This document shows, piece by piece, positions 35,460-47,215 of a stretch of 64,000 nucleotides of DNA. The position numbers and the translations under genes were made by a program. A model generated the notes under the pieces. The model was not told where the DNA came from. It saw nothing but the letters and a program-made list of their open reading frames with translations, and ran no database searches. The stretch's first letter is position 1. Every line of letters begins with the position of its first letter. The DNA comes from Torreya grandis (Eukaryota; Streptophyta; Pinopsida; Cupressales; Taxaceae), in contig JARHVA010000349.1 in NCBI GenBank assembly GCA_037957365.1, positions 2,451,001 to 2,515,000 of the forward strand. The letters run 5' to 3'.

Positions 35460-36890
35460 AATGAAGCGATAAACTATATAGGTTGTTTGGAAAATAGAAA
35501 ATGGTCATAAATAACATTCCTAAACCTAAATGTGATTACATATGGAATCCCCTTGAAAATTTATGAAATTTAAAAAAGAAAATCACGTCAATTTGAGTTT
35601 GTATGCAAAAATTATGGAAAATTAAATCTAGTTTACGACTGCTATAGCTAGTTCTAAACTAATACATCTAGATTTTAGATACTATAGTCAATTATTGAGT
35701 GTTACATATGGGAATCATTAGAAAACATTCTTGATATAATTTTGGAAAAAAATTATGAATCCACACATGATTAATATTTCTTATTGTAAGTGGGACATTT
35801 TATTATCGATATATTGGGCCCAATTATCAATGAAATCATATAAAAAGAAGGAAAATAAAAATTATTAAATACCTACCTATGTTATTGTTATATAATTATA
35901 ACCACCTATGGGAAAATTAGGAGCAACACCTTTACCATGCCTAGTTGCATCACCTTGCCATTCTTATGCTATACTGTGCCATTTGCCTAATTCACAAACC
36001 TGCTACTACCTAGTCAGATTCCTCCAATGTGAAGGAAAAACTATAGTGACTTGAGGTCCTCATGGGAATATGTATGTAATTATCAATTCCAATTAAGGTT
36101 AGCTCAGTCACCCTTTTGTCACGCTTTCACTATTTTATGAGCATTTTTAAGTTGAATGCTCTCATCGTTTTGTGAGTCAGATTGTTTAGTATCTTGTAAT
36201 TCTCGATCAAGTTGAGATGCTTTGAAAATTCCAAAAATATTTGTAAATGACTTAGAAAATCCTAAAAAATCACAAAATCATGAAAATTGGCTTCGAATTT
36301 ACATGCAAAATATAAAGCCATTCAAATTTTTTAGGATGGGCCATCTTCTTTATTCAGTTTATTTCTAGACCACCTCAGTCTTTTTTTCCCCATTTCTGAG
36401 AGAACTACATCAACATAAATTTCACACAGACTATGTAGGAAACACTTGGATACATGGGGTATCTTGAGTTAGCTCAGTCACACCTTCTTTTTTATTTGAC
36501 CACTTCTTTGCCTTAAGGATCCTAGGATCCCTAACTATCTTATGAGTAACCACTTGTCATTTTGTTTCCCCATCCTTACTTGCCTAAATCCTTATGCTGT
36601 TGACATTTTTTTAGTTTCTATTGTGTCTATTATATATTCAAATTGATAAATTAATGAACTCTAGGATTCACCTTAAGCTCTCATCATTTTGTGAGTATTA
36701 TCTATTTCAAATGATCTCGTCATTTTGTGAGACCATTCGCATTTTCATCTTCACAACAATCATGTTTTCCTTATCATCATTTTTATTCTATCATATACCT
36801 TGGGAGAGCTACATTTGGCTTAAAGTTCATGTTGGATCTTGCATCCTATACAGACAATATCCACTTTCCTAGTGCATTTGGAGTCAAATC
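35460..36890. other. Unassigned sequence with short dispersed repeats
   Basis: TTAGCTCAGTCAC occurs at about 36,100 and 36,470, and 'CTCTCATCRTTTTGTGAG' at about 36,160, 36,680 and in part at 36,715. Open frames at 36,621-36,872 and 36,727-37,008 are T-rich and without motifs. No gene seen. Confidence 0.4.
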
Positions 36891-37080
36891 AACTACCCCT
36901 TCCTTTTATTTTATACCCCCCATTTTGTTTGTTTGTTTCATTATCTACTATAGCCTAGGGGCAATGTATGTCATCTTTTTTTTTTATCATTTCTTCCCTA
37001 TAGACTAGGGGTAACCTTGTGCCATTGTCCTTATATTTTTATACCTGTATTATTGCTATCTAGCTTAGGGGTCACCGTAT
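36890..37080. repeat. Threefold imperfect repeat, unit about 55-60 bp
   Basis: CTATAGCCTAGGGGCAA (36,949), CTATAGACTAGGGGTAACC (37,000) and CTAGCTTAGGGGTCACC (37,059) each follow a T-rich run. Confidence 0.5.
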
Positions 37081-37769
37081 CGATAAGAATAACACATCTA
37101 TTACACATGTACACATAATTTATTTTCTATTTGTGCTAACATTATGATTAACCATTATTTGTGTTTGATCATTTTGTTCTAGTTGTTTCATTTAGTTGTG
37201 TCTTTATTTTTGTTTCTTAGTGTTTTGTTGTGATTTTAGTTTATTTGTGTTTTTGTCTTTCCATTTGTTTGCCTATTTATTTGCTTTCATTGTTGTGCCT
37301 TGACTTAGTATACATGTGTTCATTGGGTGATTTCTTGCACATTATACTTAAGTCCATCCATATTCATACATCAACATTGTCATGATGGTTTTTGTCATTG
37401 GTGCATTATTTTTTATTTTTTATTGGATCGAGTGTCAGTCCTTATGTATATTTTGACTAAGTTATCATGGTGTTTTATATCATACTGCATACCGTCATGT
37501 GCTATAGCAAAAATTAGCTCAAGAAATATTACAAGTAAAGATGACATGGTACTTCTCCTTGGTCACCTAAATTTTTTCTGATCTATCCACATCATTTATC
37601 AAATATAGAGTAATTAAATCATGAATTTTTTTAATCCTTACTAGTTAGGATGCGCATCTCCATACTAGTAGGTTGTCCAAATTCATATTTCTCCTCTATA
37701 CCAGCTTACTCGTACTCTATGAGTACGAATTTAGTCTGTAAGCCCCCCACTTTTCCAAAATGCCATATT

Positions 37770-38150
37770 GTTCCAAACCATAATGCCAATGAGTATAATT
37801 TCTTTTGGGCAAATCATTATTTTTTAACTTATCTAGATGTTAATGATTATAACCACCTTTGGGCAAATCATTATCATTCTCTTGCCCTACAGGGGCATGT
37901 TTTCATTATGTTAATGATTTTAACCACCTTTAGGCAAATCAATATCTCTATTCACCTAACTAGGGCATGTTTTCATTTTGCTAATGATTATAACTACCTT
38001 TGGATAAATCATTATCTTTTTACCTTGTTATGCCAATGACTATAACTACCTTTAGACAAATTATCCTTTTTATCTACCCAACTAGGGAATTTCACTTTAC
38101 CCTAATTTTAACTACCTTTGGGAAAATCAATATTTTCCACCCCCTTCACC
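37770..38150. repeat. Tandem repeat, unit about 50-70 bp, six copies
   Basis: Each copy carries AATGATTATAACCACCTTTGGGCAAATCATTAT or a near variant (about 37,783, 37,841, 37,910, 37,982, 38,035, 38,100). Most also have CC(T)A..AGGGGCATGTTTTCATT. Unit length varies because the spacer does. The 129-codon plus frame across it is a repeat translation. It lies shortly before the Tat-3 5' LTR region and may be part of it. Confidence 0.75.
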
Positions 38151-38199
38151 TTTTGGTCCCATCATTTCCTTCTTTTTGATGGAACACTCGCTGACCTTT

Positions 38200-39347
38200 T
38201 TTGCCACTCGATCCCTTAAAGGGGTATCCTAGGGCTCATCTATCATCATCTGGTTCTTTAGGTATTAAAGACCTTTTTATTATTTGAGAAGATGTTACTA
38301 TGCTTATAGCTTGAAACACCTTACCAAATAGGGGAAAACTATAAACACCCCCTTCTGGCCATAATTGGCTTCCAACCAGACTTCAGACTAATTTTTATTA
38401 AATATTATAAATTAATCCTAATAATTATTAAACATTCCAATTTCATCTACACAACATTTATTAATACTCAGAATCATGTTGAGGCATTTATATTTGAGGT
38501 ATTATACTATATGCAATAATAACCTCCCATAAATTCATCCCCGATCACCTTGTGACCTAACAACTAGAAATTTGGCTTATAGACCCATTAAGCAGGGCAC
38601 TTGAACAATTATTGAAAGAGCTAAAATGCTAATCAAAATGAATCAACTAATTAAACTAGATTAAATTCTTATCTAAATAACACATTTATAATTAAAGAAT
38701 ATCTAAAAGTAGAAATTCAAAAATTCAAAATATCATGCTTCTTCATCATTACCTTTATGAGTTGTCAAGCCAACAAATATCTAATTTGTGAGCCATGCCT
38801 ATTAAGTAAAAATCATAATTACATGTACCATCCTTAACTCAACTAGAGTTAACTTTAACTCACCTAGAGTTAGTTTGAACTCATTTCATTCTTAAATCCT
38901 AACCTAACCCAACTTGGGTAAGAGTTAACTTTGGATGCTATATATACAAGGTCTTATGTATTAATCTCTAAGATTATTTGGTATAAAGTTATCATGGTAA
39001 AATATATTCAAGAAGATTTTTTATTAGTTTTACCATGCCAAATTCATAAGCCAAACTAAGCCAACCAACATTACCAAGGCTCCAAGGAAAGGTGGAGCCA
39101 TGGAGCTTCATTGACAAAGATTTATTGAGCACATAGTTGAGTAAGCCAATGCAACAAGCCATTTTGGAGCTACAATGAAGGTAAACGGATGATTTATTTT
39201 GATTTTCAGTTGTGTTTTCATTATATGATTGTTACCTATGCTCTCTTTAGTGTCTAGGCTAGAGGTGTTAGAGTTTAGTGCATTTGTTTTGATTGGTTAT
39301 TTAACTAAGACTATACTAATTTCCCCTCTATAGATTCCTTGTTTACA
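38200..39347 (+). repeat. Tat-3 5' LTR (outer end uncertain)
   Basis: The inner end is set by CA at 39,346-39,347, followed by TTAA and the PBS. A TATA box, GCTATATATACAAGG, lies at about 38,938-38,952 and agrees with the one in the Tat-1 LTR. Confidence 0.5.
38936..38952 (+). promoter_or_regulatory. TATA box of the Tat-3 LTR
   Basis: ATGCTATATATACAAGG is a good plant TATA context about 400 bases before the PBS. Confidence 0.5.
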
Positions 39348-39351
39348 TTAA

Positions 39352-39370
39352 TGGCATGCCTAGTGGGACC
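39352..39370 (+). other. Tat-3 primer-binding site
   Basis: TGGCATGCCTAGTGGGACC starts four bases after the LTR-ending CA. Tat-1 has TGGCATGCCTGGTGGAAC at the same place. Confidence 0.6.
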
Positions 39371-42300
39371 ATGCACCCCACAATCATGAATGGAGTCTCC
39401 TAAGATATTTTTGGAGATAAAATATTTCATTCTAGAGCTTATTTTCTTGATTTATTGCTAATTTTTCTTTGTGTATTTGTGAATTCATGACTACGTAATG
39501 ATGAATTTAGCACAGTAAACCAACAAATTATTGACCCAATCTATTAATTCATCCTTAAAAACTATGAAATTGCTCTATTTTAGCCTTGGCTTTTTAAAAC
39601 TATGAAATCAAGCCCATAAATGGTGAAATCATCAAGTAAACAGTGAATTTGCTCTAACAAGAAAACATGTCTTTTTCTTTGCTTTTTAAAGATAACTATG
39701 AAATTGTCTTTCATTTGCAAATTTATTTGTTTGAGTAGAAAAATCATACTTCATAGCAGTGAAATCACATTTTTAGGTAGTAAAATCAACTTTTGAAGTT
39801 GTTAATTCATGCTGGCTAGCTACAATTTTTTCTATTAAGTGGTGAATTCATTCACTAATAGTGAAATTGATGTAAATCCATGAAATCATTATTTTGTGTC
39901 TATGTTTTCTTGTATGTTTTCCTAGAATCACAAAATTATGAACCTAAACTATGAATTCATAGAGTTTAATTGAAAAATTATCATTTTAATTTTGAAATCA
40001 TAAAGTTTAGTGGTGAAATCATTCGCTTGAATTACAATATTATTGAGTTGTGAAATTGCATACCTAAGTTGCTAAATTATAGACTTGAATTGCAAAATTG
40101 TTGAATAGAGTTACAAAATCATTTTAAACAACGAAGTCATCCACTGTGATTTTTTAAGCATTCTATTTTGACCATGTTTATATGATAGAATAATTTTGCA
40201 ATCTGTAATTTTTACTGCGTAACTATGAAATCATTCCATAGAGGTGATTTTGTGCCTTTTAGAGCTAATTTGCAAGGATATCAATTTTTCCAAGCAACAA
40301 GTAAACCCACTAAGAATTTTTGTAGGACCTAAAGGCCAAGGAAAGACATTTTTTAGCACTTTAATTAATTCAAATCACATTTAAATTTGGTGTTTCAAAA
40401 TCATTTACTTGATTTATTTTTAATTTTTCAAAGTTCACAACTCAAACAATGCCAAGGGGCTAAACTTCATATCATATTTTGCTTGGTGCTCTAAAAATAA
40501 ACTCACACTTTAGTTAAGTGCTCATAAGAGCTTTTATTTTTTTGGTTATTATTGTGTGTTTATTTCACAAACCAAGTGTAGTGTGTATGCTCTCCCCTTA
40601 TCTCCTTTAGGGAACTTGGGTGATAAAAAATGCTTCACTTATTGCTTTTGCCACTTTTTTTCAAATCATGGAAGGAAAGTCTCTAGGGCACTCCCCAAAA
40701 TTTGAGTGATTTGGGTGATCCCAAAATGACCCTAAAGTCCTACAAATTTTATTTTATGCATCTTGGCTTGTGGGTGAGAATGCATAGCCTCCCTATGAGT
40801 TCTTTAGGGAAGTGTTGACCTAGGAATTCATCTCTTAGTATCGCTTCAACCCCATTATATGGTAGGGGTATATAAATTGAGGTCAACTTATTGGAATGTT
40901 TGTTTGAGTGGTTAAACAAGCTTCATTAGTAAGAGACTACCTTATAATGTAGGTTTAACTTAGATATCATACTACAATGAGTAATTGACGAATGTAGTGG
41001 TTGTGAAAAGGATAAGACCTTTTCACAATGAGTTGGCTAATGAGTATCCAAATGATGTGTTTGTGACCTAATGTTAGCCACACATATGGGACCATTTAGA
41101 ACATAAAAAAATTAATAGTTTTTAGACAACCCCACTTGCCATGAATATATTATCAATGTAGGGTGAGTAGCCTGAAGTTTTATGTCATCATACAAACTCT
41201 TAAGAGAAGAGGGGGACTAAAAACCCTACTTTTCATGTCCATTTAAATTTTTGGATTAACAATTATTTCCTCTCATCCTTGTTAGTTTTTAGGATTAAGA
41301 TGATACACTTAGGTGTTTTTATTATTTTTCCTTTTTACTTGCACTGTATTAGGTCAAAACTATTTATTTTGTCAAAACACATCCAAAATAAGTCATGCAT
41401 GTACATAAATATTTTGTTTGAAGAGGTTTTATGCCATTTGTTTGACACCACACTTTGCCTTAGTCATTCATAAAACTTTTATGTGTGTGTGTCACTTATT
41501 TGAAAGGGGAATTATTGCACTGCCCATTTCATTCCGAGTCTTATGCCTTAGAGTTTTTTAAATAAAAAATTATTCATACCTTTTGAGAGATATTGCATCG
41601 TTACACTACTCACATTATTTCAAAGACTTGTTGCCTTATGTGTCCAATCAATTTCAAAATCATGTGTGCCTTTTAGGTCTATGTCTAGTATCATTATACA
41701 ATCCATCTTGGTCTAACTTCTTATCCATTTGAGAATAAATTATTTTAAAACAAGTTTGAAGTTGTTCATGTAAAATTTAGATTCAAACATTGATTGGTTT
41801 ATGCCTATGCCTCATCTAATTTTCACTGAGACATTTTCCTTTCACTTTTGGATTGTGCAACTTGGACTAATTCCTTGCTCGCTTTAGTGATCTTTGTGCC
41901 TAAATTTGGGAATTGGTCTATCTTTTGTATGCCTAAAATCTAAGGTATTTTACCAATGATCAAGTTTGTGTTTGAAATCAATGCCTAGTTTGAGTCTAAT
42001 TGTTTCAAATTGTTAGATTAATTATCTTATCTTTTAGACATAGTTTATGCCAAGTCTAGATTTTATGTTGTGTTTCTAAAAGACCTAGCATTTTCCCTTT
42101 TGTTTTAGACCTAATTGTTTTGATCCTAGCTTTGTGCCTTGTTCCCAAAGACCTAACAAACTTTTTCATCTTTAAACCTAGATTAAAACTATTTAAAACA
42201 CTTTTACTAAGTTTGGCATTCAAATTTATATTTTCACTTGACCATTTGTATGAGACATTGGACATTAGACATTGAGGAAATTTAGACCAAGTCTATCATT

Positions 42301-42436
42301 GAATATTTTAGAGAAGCAACTCCATTCGTAGACCAAGTTTTACCAAGTTTGGACCATTTATCTTTTAGACCTTATTTTTTAAAGTTTATAAAATGCTAAA
42401 CCTCTTCTTCATGGAATATTAGTTGTTAATTTGGAT
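39371..42436 (+). other. Tat-3 untranslated leader
   Basis: The 3.1-kb leader between PBS and gag has no long open frame. Long leaders occur in Tat/Ogre elements. It holds the GAAATCA-type repeat (39,500-40,240) and, at 41.9-42.25 kb, loosely repeated GCCTAG/AGACCTA phrases. The 64-codon frame at 41,279 and the minus frame at 42,056-42,265 have no recognisable product. Confidence 0.5.
39500..40240 (+). repeat. Degenerate short repeat (TATGAAATCATT-like)
   Basis: GTGAAAT(C/T)A, ATGAAATTGC, GAATTCAT and similar phrases return every 20-45 bases, at least 20 times. Examples are near 39,567, 39,600, 39,625, 39,755, 39,875, 40,005, 40,050 and 40,225. Confidence 0.5.
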
Positions 42437-43484
42437 ATGTCTTGTTGCACTCGTAGTGGATCCATGTACAATCCAGGTTATGATAACATGGTCATGAATG
42501 ATAACTTTGTTCAATACCCCTAAGGCGATGATGTAGTTTATGAGATGGATCCTTATCCTCCTTGAACTAATCAATCTAGGGAATAATGTAAAGATCTATT
42601 AGCCCATTATTTGGTTAAGACACCTCCATATTCAAAGCAAGACCAAAAGTAAACCATAAAGTATCTTGCTAGCATACCATCAGTTTTAGAATAAATTAAA
42701 AAACAATCATATTACATCACTATGCCATCGACATAAGATTCTTATTTTTTTGACTATCACTTGCTTGAAAATAAGGATGAGGTTTTAATCAGAGCTATAG
42801 AGGTAGGGGCCAAGTTTCTATCAAACTTCCCACATGAAAACCTATCTGGTTTAGATAGAGTGTCTCTAAACATGCCATGTACCCAAACCACTGAAAATGC
42901 CTCTACTATCTATCCTTAAGCACTCATGTCGATGTCATATCAAGACCCAAATATGCTTGTAAAAGGAAAGAGCCTTATAGAGGACCAATTTATACACATT
43001 TAATAAGCATATCATACCTATTTGAATATAGTGCACAATTTTAATGCTATGGTCATGTCAAATTCTCCACTTCTAAAGTTAGTTCATTCAATAGGAGTGT
43101 TGATTGAGTTGATAGGTCAAGTTAATTTGGGTATAGACCCATTTTCACAAAGCACTTTAGTTGGTGACATGTACAATGTCCTGTCTCTTGAAGATGTGAT
43201 TGTGGCTTCTACACAAAACAATGTGCCAAACATGGTGGATAACATACAAGTGTCTTCTAATCTAGGCCAAAGTGGTTTAAATATACCAAGAAATAGTTTG
43301 CAACAATAAGTACCTTTTGAGTGGTTCACAATAGTAGGGGGTAGGAACTCCTATGCCCCAACCATAATAAGTTACATTTAATTCTCAACCAACAACTTCT
43401 TTAAGTACACAACAAAAAGGATTAAGTAATAAAATGTTGGCTAGTGATTTGACTCAACAATAAATGATGAAAGTTACTCCACCT
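42437..43484 (+). pseudogene. Tat-3 gag, N-terminal part, interrupted
   Basis: The start is placed at 42,437 (MSCCTRSGSMYNPGYDNMV), in keeping with the 'M..RTRSG..YNP' start of Tat-type gag. The frame continues with DESYF..YHLLENKDEVLI near 42,750 and a 95-codon open stretch at 43,022-43,309 (SNSPLLKLVHSIGVLIELIG, PRNSLQQ). It reaches KVTPP at the insertion point. The stops are mostly TAA/TAG in places where CAA/CAG would fit the Gln-rich context. The rest of gag is 13 kb away at 56,748. Confidence 0.6.
43480..43484. other. Tat-2 target-site duplication, left copy
   Basis: CACCT directly before the LTR. The same five bases are at 56,743-56,747. Confidence 0.85.
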
Positions 43485-44625
43485 TGTATGCAATAAAAAA
43501 TGCATCCTGTCTATAAATCATTCTTGGCTCAGAGAAGATAGATCATACCTACACTTTTGATTAGGGATACACTTGTTAAGCAAGAGCATGACCAATATGG
43601 GGATCCACTAGACCTGATTAAGGGATCACTTATCATAACATATCATGTTAGGAAGGGTTCTAAAGTCTACAATCTAACATAATCATAAAACAACCCTAAT
43701 GGAGTCCTAAGGTTTAAAACATTCACTTACTCTAATAACAAGAAATTAAAATCTAATCTAGTGCACACCAAATCTTGTGGCATAAAGTGGGGGTTAGAAA
43801 CAATAAAACAAACATGTATATGGAAATTCAATTAAAGTAAGTATGAGTAACACCCTAATACATAAAATATGAAAGATAGTATTATTCAAGCCAACATTTA
43901 TGCTACTTTTATCTACTAAAAGAGAGGAGAACAATGTTAGAATATACTTACTTGAATGTGAACCCATTATAAGAGGTTGTTGTGGTTTGTAAGGATCACT
44001 AAGAAAGGCCAAATCATCCAAAACTTATCCATAAGGCTAGATTTTCCAAATAAGAATCCTAAGCTAAGTCTCCTCAAGTAGAATGGTGGAAGAGCAGATT
44101 ATGAAGAAGTATGAATGAATAATAACTCTTGTTTACACATATGAATAATGATTGAAATGATCTTGTATTTATAGGTGGATCTTGCCCTAAATCCTTCTAG
44201 GAACATCGGTTTTACAGGGTTGACCCAGTCAACCCAGTGTATTTTTGGGGATAATTTACTAGGTTTGAGCTAGGTTAGCGAAAGGGATAACAAGCTAAGA
44301 AAGTAAATAATACCCCTAAACTGTACCCCAATCAACCCAGTTTAGCCGACTAACCAAAAGGAGTTTAAGACAAGAAAAAGGAGGAATGGAAAGAAGAAAA
44401 AACTGGAGAAATACTCGAGGGGAAGTAGCTTAGGGAATGGTTTTGGAATCTAGTTTCGAAAATAAGGGACATAAATCCTAGAAAGCACCAAAGGTCTACC
44501 CACCCCTTTCTTAGTGCACCCCTTAGGGCGAGCCCTCAGAGAGATTGAGTCTTGATGGGTTCTTGTAAGATGTAAAGCATTAGTATTTGATAAAAATTAA
44601 AAAATATTTTGTGTGTATATATATG
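43485..44625 (-). repeat. Tat-2 3' LTR (1,141 bp)
   Basis: On the plus strand it runs from TGTATGCAATAA to TATATATG. TATA-like CCTATAAATACAAG is at about 44,177-44,164 (minus). It lacks about 34 bp present in the 5' LTR (see 56,031-56,065) and thus the left arm of the inverted repeat. Confidence 0.88.
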
Positions 44626-44633
44626 CCCCACTT
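44626..44633 (-). other. Tat-2 polypurine tract
   Basis: AAGTGGGG on the minus strand directly before the 3' LTR. Confidence 0.65.
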
Positions 44634-45650
44634 GAAGCTCATCACATGTCACTAAGGTGTAACAGGGGATGGTGCTTCGATAAAGAACATAGTAACATAA
44701 AATGCTAATGCTAAAAAAAAGTTTCAGTATTTTAAAGCATAAAATAACTAAAAGTAAATGACTGAAAGGGAAACTAGTCTAAAAATAAAAATAAATAACT
44801 AAAAAGAAAATTCAATGCGTATCTTAACTTACCTTAATCATGGGATGGTTGTCTATTGTGTTGTTAGTTTTGATTATGTAGGGCATAGGGACTCCTTTCG
44901 ATAAACCCAATAATACAAAACTAAAGAGCAAAAACAAATAAACACAAGAAAAACCAAGATAGTTGGTGCTATGGGGATGGGATTTACTTGGGAAATTTGG
45001 CAAGCTAGGGTGACAGGTGTCATGTTGGACCAAATGACCAAGTCAAATAAGAGTAAATTGGGTAACCAAAAAGCCAAGGCTACGAAAGATCGAAAAACTC
45101 AAATAAGCTATCTTTAAGTAAGAAACCCAATTTCACCAAATTAAACCAAGGATACATGTCAAACATGATGGTAAAACAAAACAAACTAAATGGGTAAAAG
45201 ACTAAATAAAATGGTAAAACAACATTGATGAGTGAGCAGTAACAATCCACATCTCACTCAATAATGGAAAAAGGGTATGAACTTAGGTGTCCGTAACAAC
45301 AAGACAATAAAATTATGACAAATGGTAAAAGGAAAGTAAAGTAAGTCTAGAAATGTGAAATCATGGTATAAAGAAAGATAATCCATAGTTTCTCAAACAT
45401 GTTGTTTCACTCTAAGGATAGATAAAACTGAAACAATGTAGTGCTAGCATGTTTTTAAGAGATGAAGAAGAAGAAATTAAAGAAGAATGGAAAATAGATT
45501 TGGAATCACAATTTGTCTATCGAGGGGGAAATGAAATGGGTGGAGGGGAGAATGAAGGGAAAACCAAGGTATAGAAACTCTTTATCAAAGTTAAGACACT
45601 CAAATTAGGTTTGTAAAAATAAGAGGACTTTCAACCTTAAGAACTATGGA
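44634..45650. other. Tat-2 3' region, non-coding part
   Basis: A-rich on the plus strand. Two overlapping minus frames at 44,824-45,077 (69 and 67 codons) are hydrophobic and not recognised. Nothing else seen. Confidence 0.4.
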
Positions 45651-45724
45651 GAGCTTCTCTTAGCTACATAAGTCTTGGGTCAATAAATGGAGTATATAGA
45701 TCATCCCATGAAGGCTATATGCAT

Positions 45725-46187
45725 GAAAATTAAAATAGACCTACCTCCCCACGATGAGTTCTCTATTCTTTAGGACCCTTTACAGAGTCATCGATCTACT
45801 ATGAAGATTGGGTACTTGCATGAGAAAGTAGGTAGTACCATAGAGTTATTTGAAATCCCCTATTCCAATCTAGTGGCCTACCACACCCCAAAAGACCTTA
45901 GCTCTATGCAAGGCCAACTATTGAGTTTGAGATTTCGATTAGAGATAGGATATGTGGTTGTAATCACATATTTTGGTGTGAATTTGACTTTTGAGATTTG
46001 TATGTTGACTTTTAGATATCATTGCCTTTTGTTTCAAATGATTTGGGTTTTATCTTTTTTGATGGATTTTTCTATTCCTCCTCCATACGGATTTGGAAAA
46101 CCAAACATGAGTGCTAAACATGACTTTCATTTGAATACTTGGGATAAGGTTGCTAAGAGAGATAAATTCAAAGAGCATGGGGTCTAA
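45725..46187 (+). pseudogene. Antisense extra open frame in the 3' region of Tat-2
   Basis: A 128-codon open frame (45,801-46,187) runs opposite to gag-pol. The same frame extends upstream past one stop to about 45,670 (HPMKAICMKIKIDLPPHDEF). Segments include MKIGYLHEKVGSTIELFEIP, HTPKDLSSMQGQLLSLRFRL, a hydrophobic middle, and a polar end PPPYGFGKPNMSAKHDFHLN. It is too well composed for chance in this AT-rich setting. Antisense extra ORFs between integrase and the 3' LTR have been reported in Tat elements such as Grande; this position agrees. I recognise no domain. Confidence 0.55.
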
Positions 46188-46489
46188 GAGTCTCATAAAT
46201 CTAGGTGAAATAAAAGTGATATTTTGACTTCAATCTTATTTTATCCAATGTAGAGATGAAAGGAAGGGGAAATCAAGAGGAATGACACATGGAAAAATTT
46301 GAATTTCTTTAAATCACAAAAAATATGACAAAGGGAAAAAATAAGGTATACAATGACATTAAAGTGTGATTCCTTATCATAATAATGAGGGAAATGGAGG
46401 ACAGCATGATAACATAGATTATTGTGCAAATTTCATCTAGCCAAAGAAGCAAAAGCTAAAGTTGAGAACAAGGATCAAAAACATGAAAA

Positions 46490-46815
46490 GGTGGCAATTT
46501 GATGAGGAGGGCTGGGTTCTATATGTGGTCTTACAAAGTAACTCATAAAAGAGAAACCCATGAGGGTGCCGACAAGCAAGATAAAAGTAAAGTGAGGTAA
46601 GCAAAGAAATAGTAGTATTTTGTGAGGGATGCTGGGTCCTCTCCATGGTCTTATAAAACAATTCACAAAAGAAAAAACCCAAGGGATGCTAAAACAACAT
46701 TGATAAGAAACAACAATGAAAGAGAAAAAGAGATAAAAGATGGTGGTTTTGTGAGGAATGTTGGGTCCTATCCATAGTCTTATAAAGCAACTCACAAAAG
46801 AAAAACCCAAGGGTT
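46490..46815. repeat. Tandem repeat in Tat-2, three copies of about 120-130 bp
   Basis: GAGGAGGGCTGGGTTCTAT (46,503), GTGAGGGATGCTGGGTCC (46,620) and GTGAGGAATGTTGGGTCC (46,751) start a shared core. It continues 'GGTCTTATAAARCAACTCAC' and 'AAAAGAAAAACCCAAGGG'. Two overlapping minus frames (81 and 111 codons) across it only translate the repeat. Confidence 0.75.
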
Positions 46816-47003
46816 GCCAAAAACAAAAGAAAAAGCAAGAAGATAAAGTAGATTATGGTACATCAAGAAACCAAAAGACCAAAAAGGAGGACTAAAGGTT
46901 TATGAAAAAGAGGGAACTAATACAAAGGGAGAGACCCATGCTTAAGTAACTTTTAAAAAATGTTAGATAGATATAGATAAAAAACATGATAAGAAGGAAA
47001 TGT

Positions 47004-47215
47004 TTAGGCAAAGTACTTTTTAAGGAATTGAGTGTTGGTGGGTTCTTTGAAAACATGACCTTCATTGGTTTGAAGATGGTAGGTGCTTGGACCAAAAATG
47101 TCTTTAACTAAATATGGGCCCCACCATTTTTGGGCATATTTACCTTCTTTCTCATGGGTGTAGCCTAATTTAAGGACAAGATCATCAACATTAAAAGTGT
47201 GGACTTTAACATGTT
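47004..47215 (-). pseudogene. Tat-2 integrase C-terminal tail and pol stop
   Basis: The minus frame reads FNVDDLVLKLGYTHEKEGKY, AQKWWGPYLVKDIFGPSTYH and EPTNTQFLKKYFA followed by TAA at 47,006-47,004. This is the usual end of Tat-type pol ('GKF.P.W.GPY.V......L...G......N...LK.YY'). It fixes the pol end. Confidence 0.75.

Larger units (their letters stand above)
38200..43484 (+). mobile_element. Tat-3, left part: 5' LTR, leader and start of gag
   Basis: The element reads on the plus strand: LTR with TATA, PBS at 39,352, a 3.1-kb leader, and gag starting at 42,437. It is cut at 43,484 by the Tat-2 insertion and continues at 56,748. The outer LTR start is uncertain because the 3' LTR lies beyond the window; 38,200 is a rough limit. 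Confidence 0.7.

Noticed and set aside
36621..37581. Three plus-strand frames of 83-93 codons
   Set aside because: T-rich composition gives Phe/Ile/Tyr-rich chance frames; no motif and no conserved phase.
37650..38039. 129-codon plus frame, and the regular spacing suggesting a CRISPR-like array
   Set aside because: The frame is a translation of the tandem repeat. Spacers resemble each other and the context is plant nuclear DNA, so no CRISPR.
46437..46810. Overlapping minus frames of 81 and 111 codons that look like membrane proteins
   Set aside because: They translate the three-copy tandem repeat; the apparent hydrophobic segments are the repeat unit.
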